Shown piece by piece: positions 10,061 to 22,700 of a DNA stretch of 64,000 nt. Source of the stretch: Rhopalosiphum padi (lineage: Eukaryota > Arthropoda > Insecta > Hemiptera > Aphididae). Numbering within the stretch: the stretch's first letter is position 1; each line of letters starts with the position of its first letter. The notes below the pieces were generated by a model. It saw only the letters and a program-made list of their open reading frames with translations, ran no database searches and was not told the DNA's origin. The DNA lies in the NCBI RefSeq assembly GCF_020882245.1, contig NC_083598.1, forward strand, positions 74,653,714 to 74,717,713. The letters run 5' to 3'. The position numbers and the translations under genes were made by a program.

Positions 10061-13000
10061 TATACATATGTTTTATACAAATATTAATTAGTTTACCTAC
10101 ATTATACTTCTTTTATAGTCAATGTGTGATTCTTAAATTTACTAAAATATACCATAATGTGATATAATATGCATAGTAAATTGTGTTATAATTATCACAA
10201 TGTTATATATTTAATTTTCATAAATTACAAATTTATTTTAATACATGCGATGTTTTAAAATGTTTGGAACCACTTATAATACCTGCCCATTGGGGGGCAA
10301 GTAGTAGTACTAGTCACTAGACCACTTTTCGTCAACAATTAAGTTTAAGGTACGTCAGGAGACAATTACAGTACGTCTATTCCATCTGCCTAAACCCAAT
10401 GCAATGTTGCCGTTGTTTACAATCATGATTATTTGTAATAACTAATAACTTATTTTTGGTTCGTAAATGCTTATCTTTGATAAAGTTTAATAAACCTTAA
10501 TGTGGTAATTTTATTATTCTCAGTGCTTAACTTTTCGGAAACAGGCATTCAATAGTTTAGATACCAAAGTTTTAATTTATAATATAATTTATAATAATTT
10601 TTACTTGTATTGTATTAGCTACATGTCTATAATATAATATGTATATATATGTATATATTTGTTTTTAATTTATTTAAGTATTGGTTTTATTTACATATAG
10701 TTTTAGAGGCAAGACTGCCTTTAACCTTTTTGAGGCCCTCGACAGTGGTATAATGGGGGGGGGGGCCTACACCTTGGATAGAGTACTATTAATTTTTTTA
10801 ATTTTTTTTATTATTATTATTAACGGTTGGTGATCTGGCAGAAACTAAGGGATCCCATCGGTCGTGGCGCCCTGGACACGTGCCCAAAGTGTACAATGGG
10901 AAAGAGGTGTCTGTTTAGAGGGTAGATTTATTTTAAATTATATTATTATTATACTTACTACATAAAAACTTGATTGAATATAAAGTGAATACAAATACAT
11001 ATTTTCACTTAACTTCTTAACAGTTATATTATCATGTTTATTTAAAAATTTAACAATCGTTACTAATACTGAGTACTAATAGTAATACATGTTGGTCACG
11101 TTGCACTCATTTTCGTACACAATATTATGCTACTAAAAGGGACAAACGTACGCAACCATATATCACCGAATTATTTATTTGAGTAGGTAAGTAAGTGCTC
11201 ACGGGGACGTATAATTATGGGGAGATATGGAGGATGAAGGATCTATAAGTTGTATTTACATTATTAACTTTTACCTTCAAATATTTTAAATATAAATTTA
11301 TAAATTATTACAAAACGAAATCAAATAAAATATTTAGTTATATTAGTTTATAATTAATTTATTACTCGATAAGTAATAAGCATGGTTTTTAAAATAAATG
11401 GTCATTTCAAATTCATCAGTTTTATTTTTCCTAGTTATCTAATTATCTTATCGATTTATAAGTGCAGGGGCCGCCCCTGCAACACACTGTACCTAATTAT
11501 TAGTTAATAATTTCAGTGCCTACATGCTATTTAAGTACATAGAGATAATAAATACTCCAATAATGGGTAAAACCGCAGTTCCGAAAATTCAAGTACGCCA
11601 GAAAGAATGTTTTCAGCCCTAAGAAAAGTCAAAACGTATCTTCAAAACGGTATGTCAAAGGTAAGTAATTATAATTGCTGCTGGCAAAGCCCCCCACAAG
11701 TCGGTTTTGAATATTTATTTTTATATCCCCCTTCCCACCCACGAAACATTCTCAATTATGCCACTAGGTATCTACTCAAGTAATAAACAAGCGATAAGAA
11801 TAGCTTTTGCCTCACACACACAATTTTAATATTAATTATATAATTTTATAACTAATACCGATTCGAAAATATCGTATACGTTTAGTTCTGGTAGACCCTA
11901 GGTTTTAATGTATATATACACTACTTATATCTAATTTTTTAATTCAATTAAGCGTTAATGTAAATAGTATATTGTTATTTAACATAATTTATGATGATAT
12001 TATTGTTCTCAACCGACACATGCAAAAAAGTATAATATTTTGTTATGTAATTAGGTAGTCATACGACGCTCATGCCAAAACAATAATTTAGAATAATTAA
12101 TGTACAATGTTTTAATGTACACAGCGTGTAAAAAAGTCGGAGGTCCTACTAATATAACACGTTACACAAAACAAACAAAAAAGAGTTATGATGAATTGTT
12201 ACCTATTACCTGTCTAATGTATAGAACTATTTAGTGCCTATTACCACTGCCTATATTAAACTACCATATAATTGAATACAATCAAATATTTAATTAAACA
12301 ATAACAAATTTGCGTGCCGATTTATGTTATCGTTTTAGGTTTTGACGGTTTTGATAATATTTACGACTACGATCTTTGTACAGTATAATACGACAGGTAC
12401 CACATTTAAATATATTTGTAAACAATACTTTTTATAATAACTGAACAGCAATTTAAGCTTCGGTACGAGTACAATATTGTGGTTAGGCATAATTAATTAA
12501 ATAACTAATAACAATAACTGACACTGGTGTTCTGCAGTTAATTGAAAATATTATATTGTTGCCAGGCTAATATTGTAAACATAAAATATGTGTTGTCTCC
12601 GACGAAATGGTTAATTAAAATCAAATTGTACCACACTAAATTCTTTCTAGCGCCCAATTGCTCTGATTTAATTTACTAAAATTCTTGAAAATGTATTACA
12701 AAATTAATTATTCATCATATAATATGTTTTATATATATAAGTTTTAAAAAAAAAATCCAAAATGTATCATAAGTAGTTATACAGAAACTAGTGGCAATCA
12801 GGATATATAAAATTTAATATACTTATGGTAGTCGGGGGCTCCGCCCCACCCAACAACCCTCGTATAACATTAACAAATACCATGTATTGATATAAATTAT
12901 TATGTTAAGACAGTATGTGTAAGATCTACAAATTTTATAAAACTTTTATACTATAACTAAAATAATAACTTTTATATTCTAAATCACATAATATAAATAA

Positions 13001-16000
13001 TACACTATATAACACTATAGTATTCAAAAAACATGAAATTTAATAGAATGAATATAATGATACACATATTAATATATTATGATTACCTATTTGAATTATA
13101 AGCGACGGCATTGGAGAGCAAATTCAGCCTGTTTTCTTCAACGGTATTTCTTAAAATAACTTTTAAGTTTACGTAGAGTTTAAAAGAAGCGTTCACTCTT
13201 AGATGCAGTGACAAGGATCGTTGTCAATATGACCAACCAACTCAGCATGTGAATTGTAGGGAAACCGAAAAATAATAGAACTACAATTATGAATGATTAT
13301 TTCTTGCACTTCGTGAGCAAGTTTGGAGTTTTATCAAATAAAACAAAATACGGCGGATGGGGAGTGTTCTAACATCCATATCAACCCCCCCCCCCCTCCA
13401 CTAAATACGTCCTTGAATTGTCTGAAACCATAAAATCTAATAAATGTAAAAAGAAAATCATTTTTTATAGACATCTTAAATTTAAATTTGGACAAAATTA
13501 ATTATTTAAATATAAAAAGGATAGGTAAAATAAAATTCTGTATTTTAACGTCGGATGATGAAGTTAATTATTATGTTATAATTTAAAAACCCTAGGTATT
13601 CGTGAAAATTTGAAAATTTTCCATATATTATTATGAATATGAAGTTTACTATTCGCAATGACAATTTTGATATTATTATCTATCCAAGAAAAAGATGTTA
13701 TTAATTTTGAGTTATAGAATTTGATAAATACTTTTATATATTTTTATAATAATTAAATCCTAATAAATACAATATCTTTGAAAAAATATATGTCATAGGT
13801 ACTACTATAATACTAAGAGTAATATAAATTACTCTAATTACTAAACCAAAAGAAACACATCATAAAGTATATACTTAGTGTTATAAGCTGACAGACCGTA
13901 TATCCACTAATAAACGTTTTTAATATACAACTAAACTCTAGAGTAGGTATTGTAAAACATAAGAGTAAAAAACTTAAGAAATTATGATAAAAAATAGAAA
14001 AACATTTTTTTCCAAAATGTTTTTTTTTCATGACTTCATGATCAAGGATGTCGGATAAACAATAATTTGATCAGAAATATAATTTCCGTACTTTAAGGCT
14101 TGAAGCCAATTGGTTATGAAGGAATGAATTCATGAAGGTATTAGGTAATACAAAACAAACCATATGTTTTTAATTTAGTTATTGAAAGAGAATTATTAAC
14201 TCTATTGAATGCTTTTTAGTCAATGTAGACATAACGTTAAATTGAGTTTTGTAATTGAAAGAATCCAGAATTAGTTGTTTTAATATACTTAGGTTTTTGT
14301 TGACGAAAACCATGTTCTTCACTTGAAAAAATATGTTTACATAATGGAAAAATTTTATTGTTAACTTATTTAGAGAAGAATTCATATTTTAAAAATAGGT
14401 CGATAATTAGAAGCAAATGATTTATCTCTTTTTGAAAATCGATGTTATGAATGAAAATTTCTATTTACCACGAAAAATATTTGTTGTTAGCTAATATTTT
14501 ATTAAATAAATATGTTATCAATTATAATGGGTGATAAATTATAAATGGACATTCATTTAAAAATCTTGCAGAGGTGTCATCAAGATCAGGTGATTGATTT
14601 TGATTTATTGACCAAATTTCATTAAAAACATTTATTTTAGAGATATTTACAGAGTTAAGACAAAATAAAGAGTTATCTAATTTACTGAAATTTTTAACAT
14701 TATAATTAAATTAACTAATACATTGGGTTTATAAACGTAAGAAAAGTATGGTTTAAATAAATTAACTACATCCGCAGAACCAGAGAAAGCCTCGCTTTAT
14801 CAAGATATATAACATATAGGTACATAATTGTAGGTTAGGTACTGTAATGATAGTAACAGTAAATTATAAAATTTCCAAAAATATTTCGGATTGATTAACC
14901 AAGTTTTGGATGTTATTAATGTATAATTTATAATCACGATATGTCGATATCTAATATTTTTACTTCTAGTTCGAAGATTGTATGAAGTAATCGATTTATT
15001 TTATATTTGTATATTATATTACCTATATTATATTATAATATTGTATTTACTTGTTTGTGTTATCTACTCATATAATAATATATTCATATCTAATAATTGT
15101 ATCTATTATATTTAAATACAATGGTTGTTTGACACGAATAATAAAAAAAACCTGTAATAACCATATTTATTATTAGGAAACCTATAAAAAAAAATTCAAT
15201 CGATTTTTTACAATATACAATTCCCAATGACATTGCAAGATAGATGGTGCCGCATCTATACGAGTTAGTATTTTATAATTCGGCGCACATTTCGCTTGCA
15301 AATATTATAAGGTTACAAAATGTATAAGATTACCTAATATAAGGTTTTCCACCGACCACCGTACAAAAAACAACAATTGCAAATCATAAATAACACTTGA
15401 AACATTTCAGATTAACTTAAATTATCATTTTCTGTACATAATGCAATTTTAAAAATATTTAAATTTATTTTAAGGTATTTATGGGCCATTGAAATTATCG
15501 ATTTTTATTTTTATAATAATTGTTGATAAAATATTTAGGCTAAGTAAAAACGCTTGAAAATGTAATATACAAGATCTCACACAAGTTGTTTAAATAATTA
15601 ATTAAATAAATAAAAAATACATTAGGTTTAATCTCTTTTTAAGAATTATAAGTTTAATTTATTATAGAAAAATTCGTTAAAACCATAACATTTTTTAAAA
15701 ACATTTTCAGTGTAAATATAAAATAGGTTAACTATATTAATGCTTGAAAATATAGTATTAGTTCTTACGGTAATCTAAAAATCTAAAAAAATATATATTA
15801 TTTGTTTGATAAACATTTAAAGTTAACATATTGAAATTAGATATTAGGTAGGTATAATTATATATTTAACAATAATTAACATTTTTAGTTATTTTGTTGT
15901 AATTCAAAAATGTTACTGGAGACTTAAAACTTTTATGTATAATATTATTAATATTGTTTTATTATATTATTTTATCATATACAATGACACTGAAATTTTT

Positions 16001-16236
16001 AGATTAATTTTAAGCTACCATCTATTTATATCACAACCCTATTCACATTGTTCTACAATAAGTATTGACTCAAAACTTAATAACAATAAGTCTATTTTAT
16101 TATGGTATAAATATATAAATAATATAAATATATAATATACCTATTATTATAATACATTAGATAACGCCTAATTAATAATAAAATAAAGTGACATTTTCTT
16201 CAAAAACGAATTCGGTCTGTACCTATTACTTATAAT
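10061..16236. other. Long AT-rich intergenic stretch
   Basis: No gene supported on either strand; frames of 60-70 codons near 13834-14385 and 15935 are low-complexity and unsupported. Repeat debris includes CAGTGGTATAAT followed by a run of twelve G at 10743-10766, a GC-rich patch at about 10830-10910, a C-rich repeat at 12829-12860 and a run of thirteen C near 13386, all probably fragments of MITEs. Confidence 0.35.
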
Positions 16237-16902
16237 TTAGGGACCGGATTTATATGCACAAAAAATCCTCAAAATATGCTTTTAATAATGCTGTAATATG
16301 TTATAAAATATGTATTTATTTTTAAATATGTACTTAAATATGCACTTAAATTTTGTTTAAAACTATGTAAAAATATGTAAATGTAGTATGTAAAATTATG
16401 TAACAATATTTATTAATTAATATGGTATTAAAAAAGCTTTTAATGTATTTAAACACGACGCACTCGGGCACAATTTTAAACATAAAATGCAAGACACGGA
16501 CTGATGTCGAAAACTGATCGTGGAACACTTGAATTCTATTATATGAGCTACGAATTTATCTATATATATAATATTATATATGTTGCATATGACCATATGG
16601 AGTATGTAATCTTATCTTTCGAAATAACGACCGGTGTCAATTTTATCGATATTATGTGGCTGTGAACGTGAAAATACGACGAAAAACGAATATATGTGTT
16701 ATAAATAATAATATGCATTTTAAAACTAAAAATATGCATTCAATATGCATTTAATAGGTAAAAACGTTGAAATATGCAAAATATGCAAAATAAAATTAGT
16801 GTTATTTTAATAAGAGTGATCTAAATCGGGGACAATTTTCATCAGATTTCAAAAAGCTTATTCCAATACATATATGCATTTGCATATAAATCCGGTCCCT
16901 AA
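16237..16902. mobile_element. MITE with 22-bp perfect terminal inverted repeats (TTAGGGACCGG...)
   Basis: The left end begins TTAGGGACCGGATTTATATG and continues CA; the right end is its exact reverse complement, ending ccggtccctaa at 16902. The interior is AT-rich and loaded with the word ATATGCA/TGCAT. Flanks (cttataat and gttatatc) agree at five of eight positions, so a target-site duplication is only suggestive. No transposase. Related ends occur at 25358-25864 and fragments at 24688 and 34710. Confidence 0.75.
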
Positions 16903-16959
16903 GTTATATCTATTGGTAAAATAACCAAGTTATAATATTTGTATAATATATAATAAAAT

Positions 16960-17260
16960 ACTCAGTTAAAGAAGCTGTCTCCGCTCTGAATAGTTTTTTC
17001 GTCTGATTTATCACTGAATTAAAATTTAATACATCCATTACCAGTGGCGTAATTGTGGGGGGTCAAGAGGGGGCACTTTCCCCCCTGACAATTTTTTGAA
17101 AGCTAAAGGTATATTTTTTAACCGGTGGGGATGGGTGTCAGGGTTTTGATAATAATAAATATATTACATTCATTATACATTGCCCCCCCCCCCTAGATTT
17201 TTTCCCAGTTACGCCACTGTCCATTACCTACATTAGAGTGACAGTTAACTTATCAATGAC
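16960..17260. repeat. Remnant of the GATTCTGAACGGAG family, split by a MITE
   Basis: The sequence gtctccgctctgaatagttt is a diverged reverse copy of the family's marker, and the following ...acatccattac...agagtgac matches the right flank of the copy ending near 7115. It is interrupted by the MITE at 17042-17219. Confidence 0.5.
17042..17219. mobile_element. hAT-type MITE with perfect 8-bp target duplication
   Basis: 178 bp beginning CAGTGGCGTAA and ending TTACGCCACTG. Both flanks are TCCATTAC (17034-17041 and 17220-17227), an exact 8-bp target-site duplication as made by hAT transposases. The interior has the G-run (17056-17076) and C-run (17183-17193) seen in other members here. No coding capacity. 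It is inserted in an older dispersed repeat. Confidence 0.9.
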
Positions 17261-17704
17261 TAGGTAAGTATACTCAACACCAACTAAATAGCAAAACGAG
17301 TTCTCTAGTTATTTTGTTCTCTAAACAGAATACAAAACTATCACAGTAATTGTATACAAAAATTATTTATTTATTTTAATTAACAATGTTTTGTGACATG
17401 TTAATTTTTATTATTAAGTACGGTTATAATATGACCAATAATTCCTCAAAAAATATAATTCTTTGTACCTAGTAGGTCACCATTTAAAATGTGGGTAGAT
17501 CACCAGGTCTGGTAGGTCATATACTGAACATACAAACATACATCCTATTGTATATTACTTACATTTGACTTCAGTTTAAATATATGAAACAAAGTTCCTT
17601 TACTTAATTTACATAATAATTAGATAATTGATATCTTTATTTTATCAAATTATATTGTCTATTATCAATTGGGCTCAATATTAATGATATTTATATTTAG
17701 TGAA

Positions 17705-17742
17705 CACCATAAACTAAGAAGATATCTTCTTAGTTCATGGTG
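17705..17742. repeat. 38-bp near-perfect palindrome
   Basis: Arms of 19 bp meet at GATATC (17721-17726) with no spacer and one mismatch: the left arm contains ACTAAGAAGATAT and the right ATATCTTCTTAGT. It lies outside genes. It could form a cruciform, or be a fold-back end junction of a transposon; I cannot tell which. Confidence 0.7.
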
Positions 17743-19638
17743 AATACTATTGTATAAAAATATTTTTCTTTTATATAGTAATAAAAAAAAAAGTGAGCTG
17801 CTGTACATGTTGCATCTGCATCTGTGTACTAATTATTAACTATTACAATAATTATTATAAAATCAGGAATAAGGATAAAAGATAGTTTCAAACAGTGCGA
17901 TAAATTAAAAAATGACTTGCAATAATTTTAATTGTTACAGTATGAAAAAAAATACATTAGACTTTTTTTATCGACTTACAACACACAATTTTGACATATT
18001 CACATACAAACTATACAATAACAGTGATTTCAACCAAAACAAGTTGGCGATGTAACACTAAATGCATATTTCAAACACTTATCTTATAAAATCATAAACT
18101 AAAAATAAAAATGTATTGCACATACAAAATATTAAAAAATAAAACGTGCTTACACTTAAATGCAAAATGTCATACGCTCAAAAGATACATACTACTAAGT
18201 AACCGTTCAGAAAACTAATTTTTATATTATAAACAATTTGTCATAAGCACAAACATTAGAACACATTTTACAATTTATTATCAAAATTTGGCTACAACAA
18301 AGTTTCTAATTAGAATAATACCTTTAATCATTTTTTTTAAATTTAATTTCAAGCAGATCAATGTTATACATGAATAATTGGCAACAATGTTTATGGACGA
18401 ATACAAATTTGTTGACATAATTATTTTCACATATTTCAATTATATTTTAGTAGTATAATAATTATTGCAATATACTACCGTTTTAAGATATATAATAATC
18501 TGTAAGCGTAGTAATGAATATTTAAATAAACAAATAATTATGGTCAGAAAATCAATTATTATATAATTATATAAAAACTATCACAGAGATTAGTTTAAGG
18601 ACAAAAGAATATTTTAATGAATCACGGTGATTGGTATTATTACTTTTTTTCAATATTTAATTAAATCATGCATACATGATGCATTTTATATCGTTCAATG
18701 TACATTTATAATAAAATCTTGAACAGTATATAATTATTAATTAAATATTTCCATTCTTATTATCAATCAGTTATTTTTCATCATTGTACTAATTTAAAAA
18801 TTATAGAAAAAAAATTAAAAATGTTTAATACATTTTGTAATTTACAATAGTGTATTGATATTATAGAACAATGATCATTAAGAATAAAATCCACAGCCAT
18901 TTTTGATCATTAATCCGATATTGATAGATTAAGTGAAAAAAGTTTGTTGGTATGATTACAACATATAATTTAAATAATAATTGATATATAACTTAAGTTT
19001 GTTTTCTATAAGCTAATTAAAAAAAATATATATAACAATACAAATTATATTTAATTGTAATCAATCAATTAATATGATAAGATGAAATAATAATGATTAG
19101 ATTACAACTGTGATTTTTAGTATTTTTAGAAGTTTAATATGATAAAAATTCAAAACTAAAAATCGGACTGAATGTGGGGATAAAACATTATTGAGCAGCT
19201 ATCTTAGTATCAAAAAAAAATTTGTTTATTCATAATAGAATTTTTTTTTTTGATTAACAACTTATTATTATGCACGCTAATAACAGTCATCAGTATCAAT
19301 GTTATACTTCTTAGATGTAGTAATATTATCATTAAATTAATTTTATAAAAGAAAATATAACAAATGCATTCATTAAAGTTAAATTGTTGAATGGTTTCAA
19401 GACAACAATTTACTTGCATAAAACTAATTAATATTATTACTGTTAGGAACAGAATATTCATTGAGGGGAAAAAAGTATATAAAGCAAAAGATTATAAGGA
19501 AAGAAACAAACAGTCAATTAGGATAAAATGGTAACACAAAAAATAAAGATGTTTCTTTATCTCTTTGGAATGTTTAGGAGAAGAGGATTTTGGGTGAGGG
19601 GAGGCGATAACCGCATAAGCTTGATGGACTATAGTTAA
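17743..19638 (-). other. Region downstream of Lst2, including its probable 3' UTR
   Basis: No gene. The first AATAAA on the minus strand after the Lst2 stop is at 19225-19230, about 410 bases downstream, making a 3' UTR of about that length plausible. Further left the sequence is AT-rich and featureless. Confidence 0.35.
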
Positions 19639-19794
19639 TTAAGACTGCAAGACAATCGGAACTGGTCCAATTGAATGCTCCAATGTGAACGGTGTAACCT
19701 GATAAATAAAACAACGATTGCACACACGCACTGGCTTCAAATGCCCAAATCTGGGCAGAGGAACAGAGTTGGAACTGCACCGAGAACAGAATAC
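19639..19794 (-). CDS. Lst2: Lst2 exon 11, FYVE C-terminal half and stop
   Basis: 51 codons plus TAA. VFCSRC supplies the third zinc pair and VRVCNRC the fourth; a 23-residue tail follows. Acceptor attacag. Confidence 0.95.
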   Translation of the reverse strand, partial: VFCSRCSSNSVPLPRFGHLKPVRVCNRCFIYQVTPFTLEHSIGPVPIVLQS

Positions 19795-22700
19795 CTGTAA
19801 TTAAAAATTAGAGAAATAAAATAAATTTTCAAAGTTAATATTTAGAAGAAGTAATGTAAATACTTTGCCACAATTTCGACAATGGTGACGTCTTCGGACT
19901 ACAGTGAATATAGCTTTGCAGGACATGCATACAGGTGCCTCATTGTCAGGTACCCAAGGTGGTGGTGTTTCTGTTGAGGTGGATAAAACATCATTGATCA
20001 TGGTTTCACCCCTCCATACAAGCGCCTCTTCACCATTTTCAATATCGATCACTGCAGCTGGGTTGTTTATCACAGGAATTACTTCTAAAATTATTAATAA
20101 TATGATTAAAAAATAAATGCATATATTTCAATGGCATATTTTTAAACAAACCAGAATTCTGTTGACTATCGTTGCCACAATTAGAATTAGACATGAGAAA
20201 TACTGCTTTAAGTATATTACGTAAGTCTCCGGCAAAGTTTGTCTGCAATTGATCGGCCACTCCCGATATACAAACAAACAGCCGATGCAACAAATCTTCA
20301 TCAGATCTGAAAAAACGAAACTATATTATATGCAATAATTAAACAAGCAGTTATTTCTCACCTAAACTTAGCACGAGCTTTTTGTCGACGTAACGAATAA
20401 TTACAGGAACTGTCTGTTGATGTGCTATCAGTTATGCTTTCGTCGCTCTCATCTGCCGATGAAGTTGTACAACTAGAACAGCTTGAACACGTCTCATGTT
20501 TGTTGATCCTAAAGAATGTTATAATATAATTATTATCATAACTATGTCTTTGGGATGAATTGCATTAACTTTTATATTTAATAGTAAAATTACATAGTCT
20601 AAAATTGTGTATAATATTATCTACCAAGTAAAAACTTTATTATATTAAAAAAAAAAAATAATAATGAAACATTTATTTATTATACATTAGGGCCACACAT
20701 TTTAGATAAATTTATAATATATTATAAAAAGCAATAAAACATACAGGTAAAAAATTACAGTAAAACCTCGGAATCGCTTGGGACCATTCAATTTTTTCAT
20801 GTTATCGGGGTTCCATTTTTGTGAGGTTCAAAAAAATGAAATTTGAAAAGAGTAGCAAAGAAATTTTCCGTATACCAGGGTTTCTGTTTTACCGAAGTTC
20901 CGTCTTATCAAGGTTTTATTGTATATGTTTTTATAATTTTGTCATCATTTATTTATCATTATTAATATAAATATTTGAAGAAAAGGTATTTTTCAATGTA
21001 TTTATTTGTAAAAAGAAAAATATATAATACAAATGAAGCTGTCACAATACACCAAATAGAAATAATAAATAAAATATTTTACATATATATTATTACTTTC
21101 ACATCAGTGAAAACATATTTATAATAACAATTATTATGATAAATTAACTGCCAAAATAATAAATAGTGTTTTTTTAATTAATAAGCTTTTATTGCTGTGT
21201 ATAATATTCAAGAGGCAGAAATTGCAAACTATGCAGTGTTAAAAATACACTATACATATCACAAGATATACAATTGTTGGCTGTTAAGAAATGTAAATTT
21301 GAACGATATCATAGTGATTTTTTAACTTTATATACACTATTTTTATAAATTTTGATTTTTTGGTACTTTTTAATACATGAACATAGGCGTCAATTTTACT
21401 ATTTATTATTGAGCAGATGATTTTTTTTTAAATTTAAATGAATCAAAATCAAGATTCAAACAAGTATCTAGTTATTTATTATATTAAAAGAATTAAGAAG
21501 ATATTATACCTGGGTGTATTGTCTCTATCTTATTAATACATAACATAGCAAATTAATTTAATATTCCATAAATTATAATTTATGGAATTTAGTAGTTATA
21601 ACATCAGTCAGTTTTTTCTGCCAAACAAAAAACTTAAAAAACTTACGTTGGTTTTATGCCACCACATCTGGCTACATTGCAACAATCTGTAGTTTGCAAT
21701 CGGCAAATCACCACTTCCGCCGATCGTTTTCCATCAGCGCTAGTCGCCTTACGCAATTCCCGCCAGCTCTTTGTGTACTTAGTCGAGACAGCAGTTACTA
21801 CAGTGACTTTATCGCGGGCTTTTGTCTCACCGCTACTACTACTGCTGCTGCAACTTTCATTACCTCTACAACGGTTGGAAGCAGCGGCAGTGGTGTTTGT
21901 CTTTTTTCTCCTGTGATGATGATGACAACAACGAACACGGCCACCACTACCTCTACCACCAGACGGCGACTGACACCTAATAGAGGACGACCGGTCTCTT
22001 TTATTATCTACTGTAGTCGACTTCCATCGGTTCCAGTTGTTGCAGCAACACACTCGATACGAACTAGACGGCGGACATTCCGTTTGTGTTGAACTACTCG
22101 ACACATTTGGGACGGAATGATGCTGTTTTGGAGGATTAAGCTGCGGTGACGGCACGTTTTCGTTTCCGTTGTCGTCTTGGACCACCACCACAACCATAGC
22201 CGCACCGCCACCATTGTTCCGACCGATATCGCGTTCCGCGTTCGTAGACTTCACCAAGATTTCGGTCAGAGCTTCCGTAGCTGTGACCAACGACTCAGTG
22301 AGGTCTGCGTCCGGCATCGAACCAGACGACGACTCCAGACCACCGCAATCGTATTGTTGCAGTTGCTGCCGGTTGCCTGTCGGATTTTTCGATTCGTTAT
22401 CCGACTGTAGATTGACGGCATTGTTCGTCGATATGATCGTTGACCCGAATGATCCACGTTTGGTCGATGGGTTGCAGCGATTGCTGTTGTTGTTGATTAA
22501 ATCTTGCGGAGATGACGGTGGGGTAGGCGGAAATCCTTTCGTACCACAGTGTTCTATAGTCGTTACGGGAGTGGTGGTGGTGGGAGTAGTGGTAACGTTG
22601 TTGTCCATTACCAGTTCCGTAGTACTAGACGAAAGACACTCGGAATCCTCGTCGCTGGTTTCCTGACACCTGTAAAAACGAAAAAATATATACAAAATAT

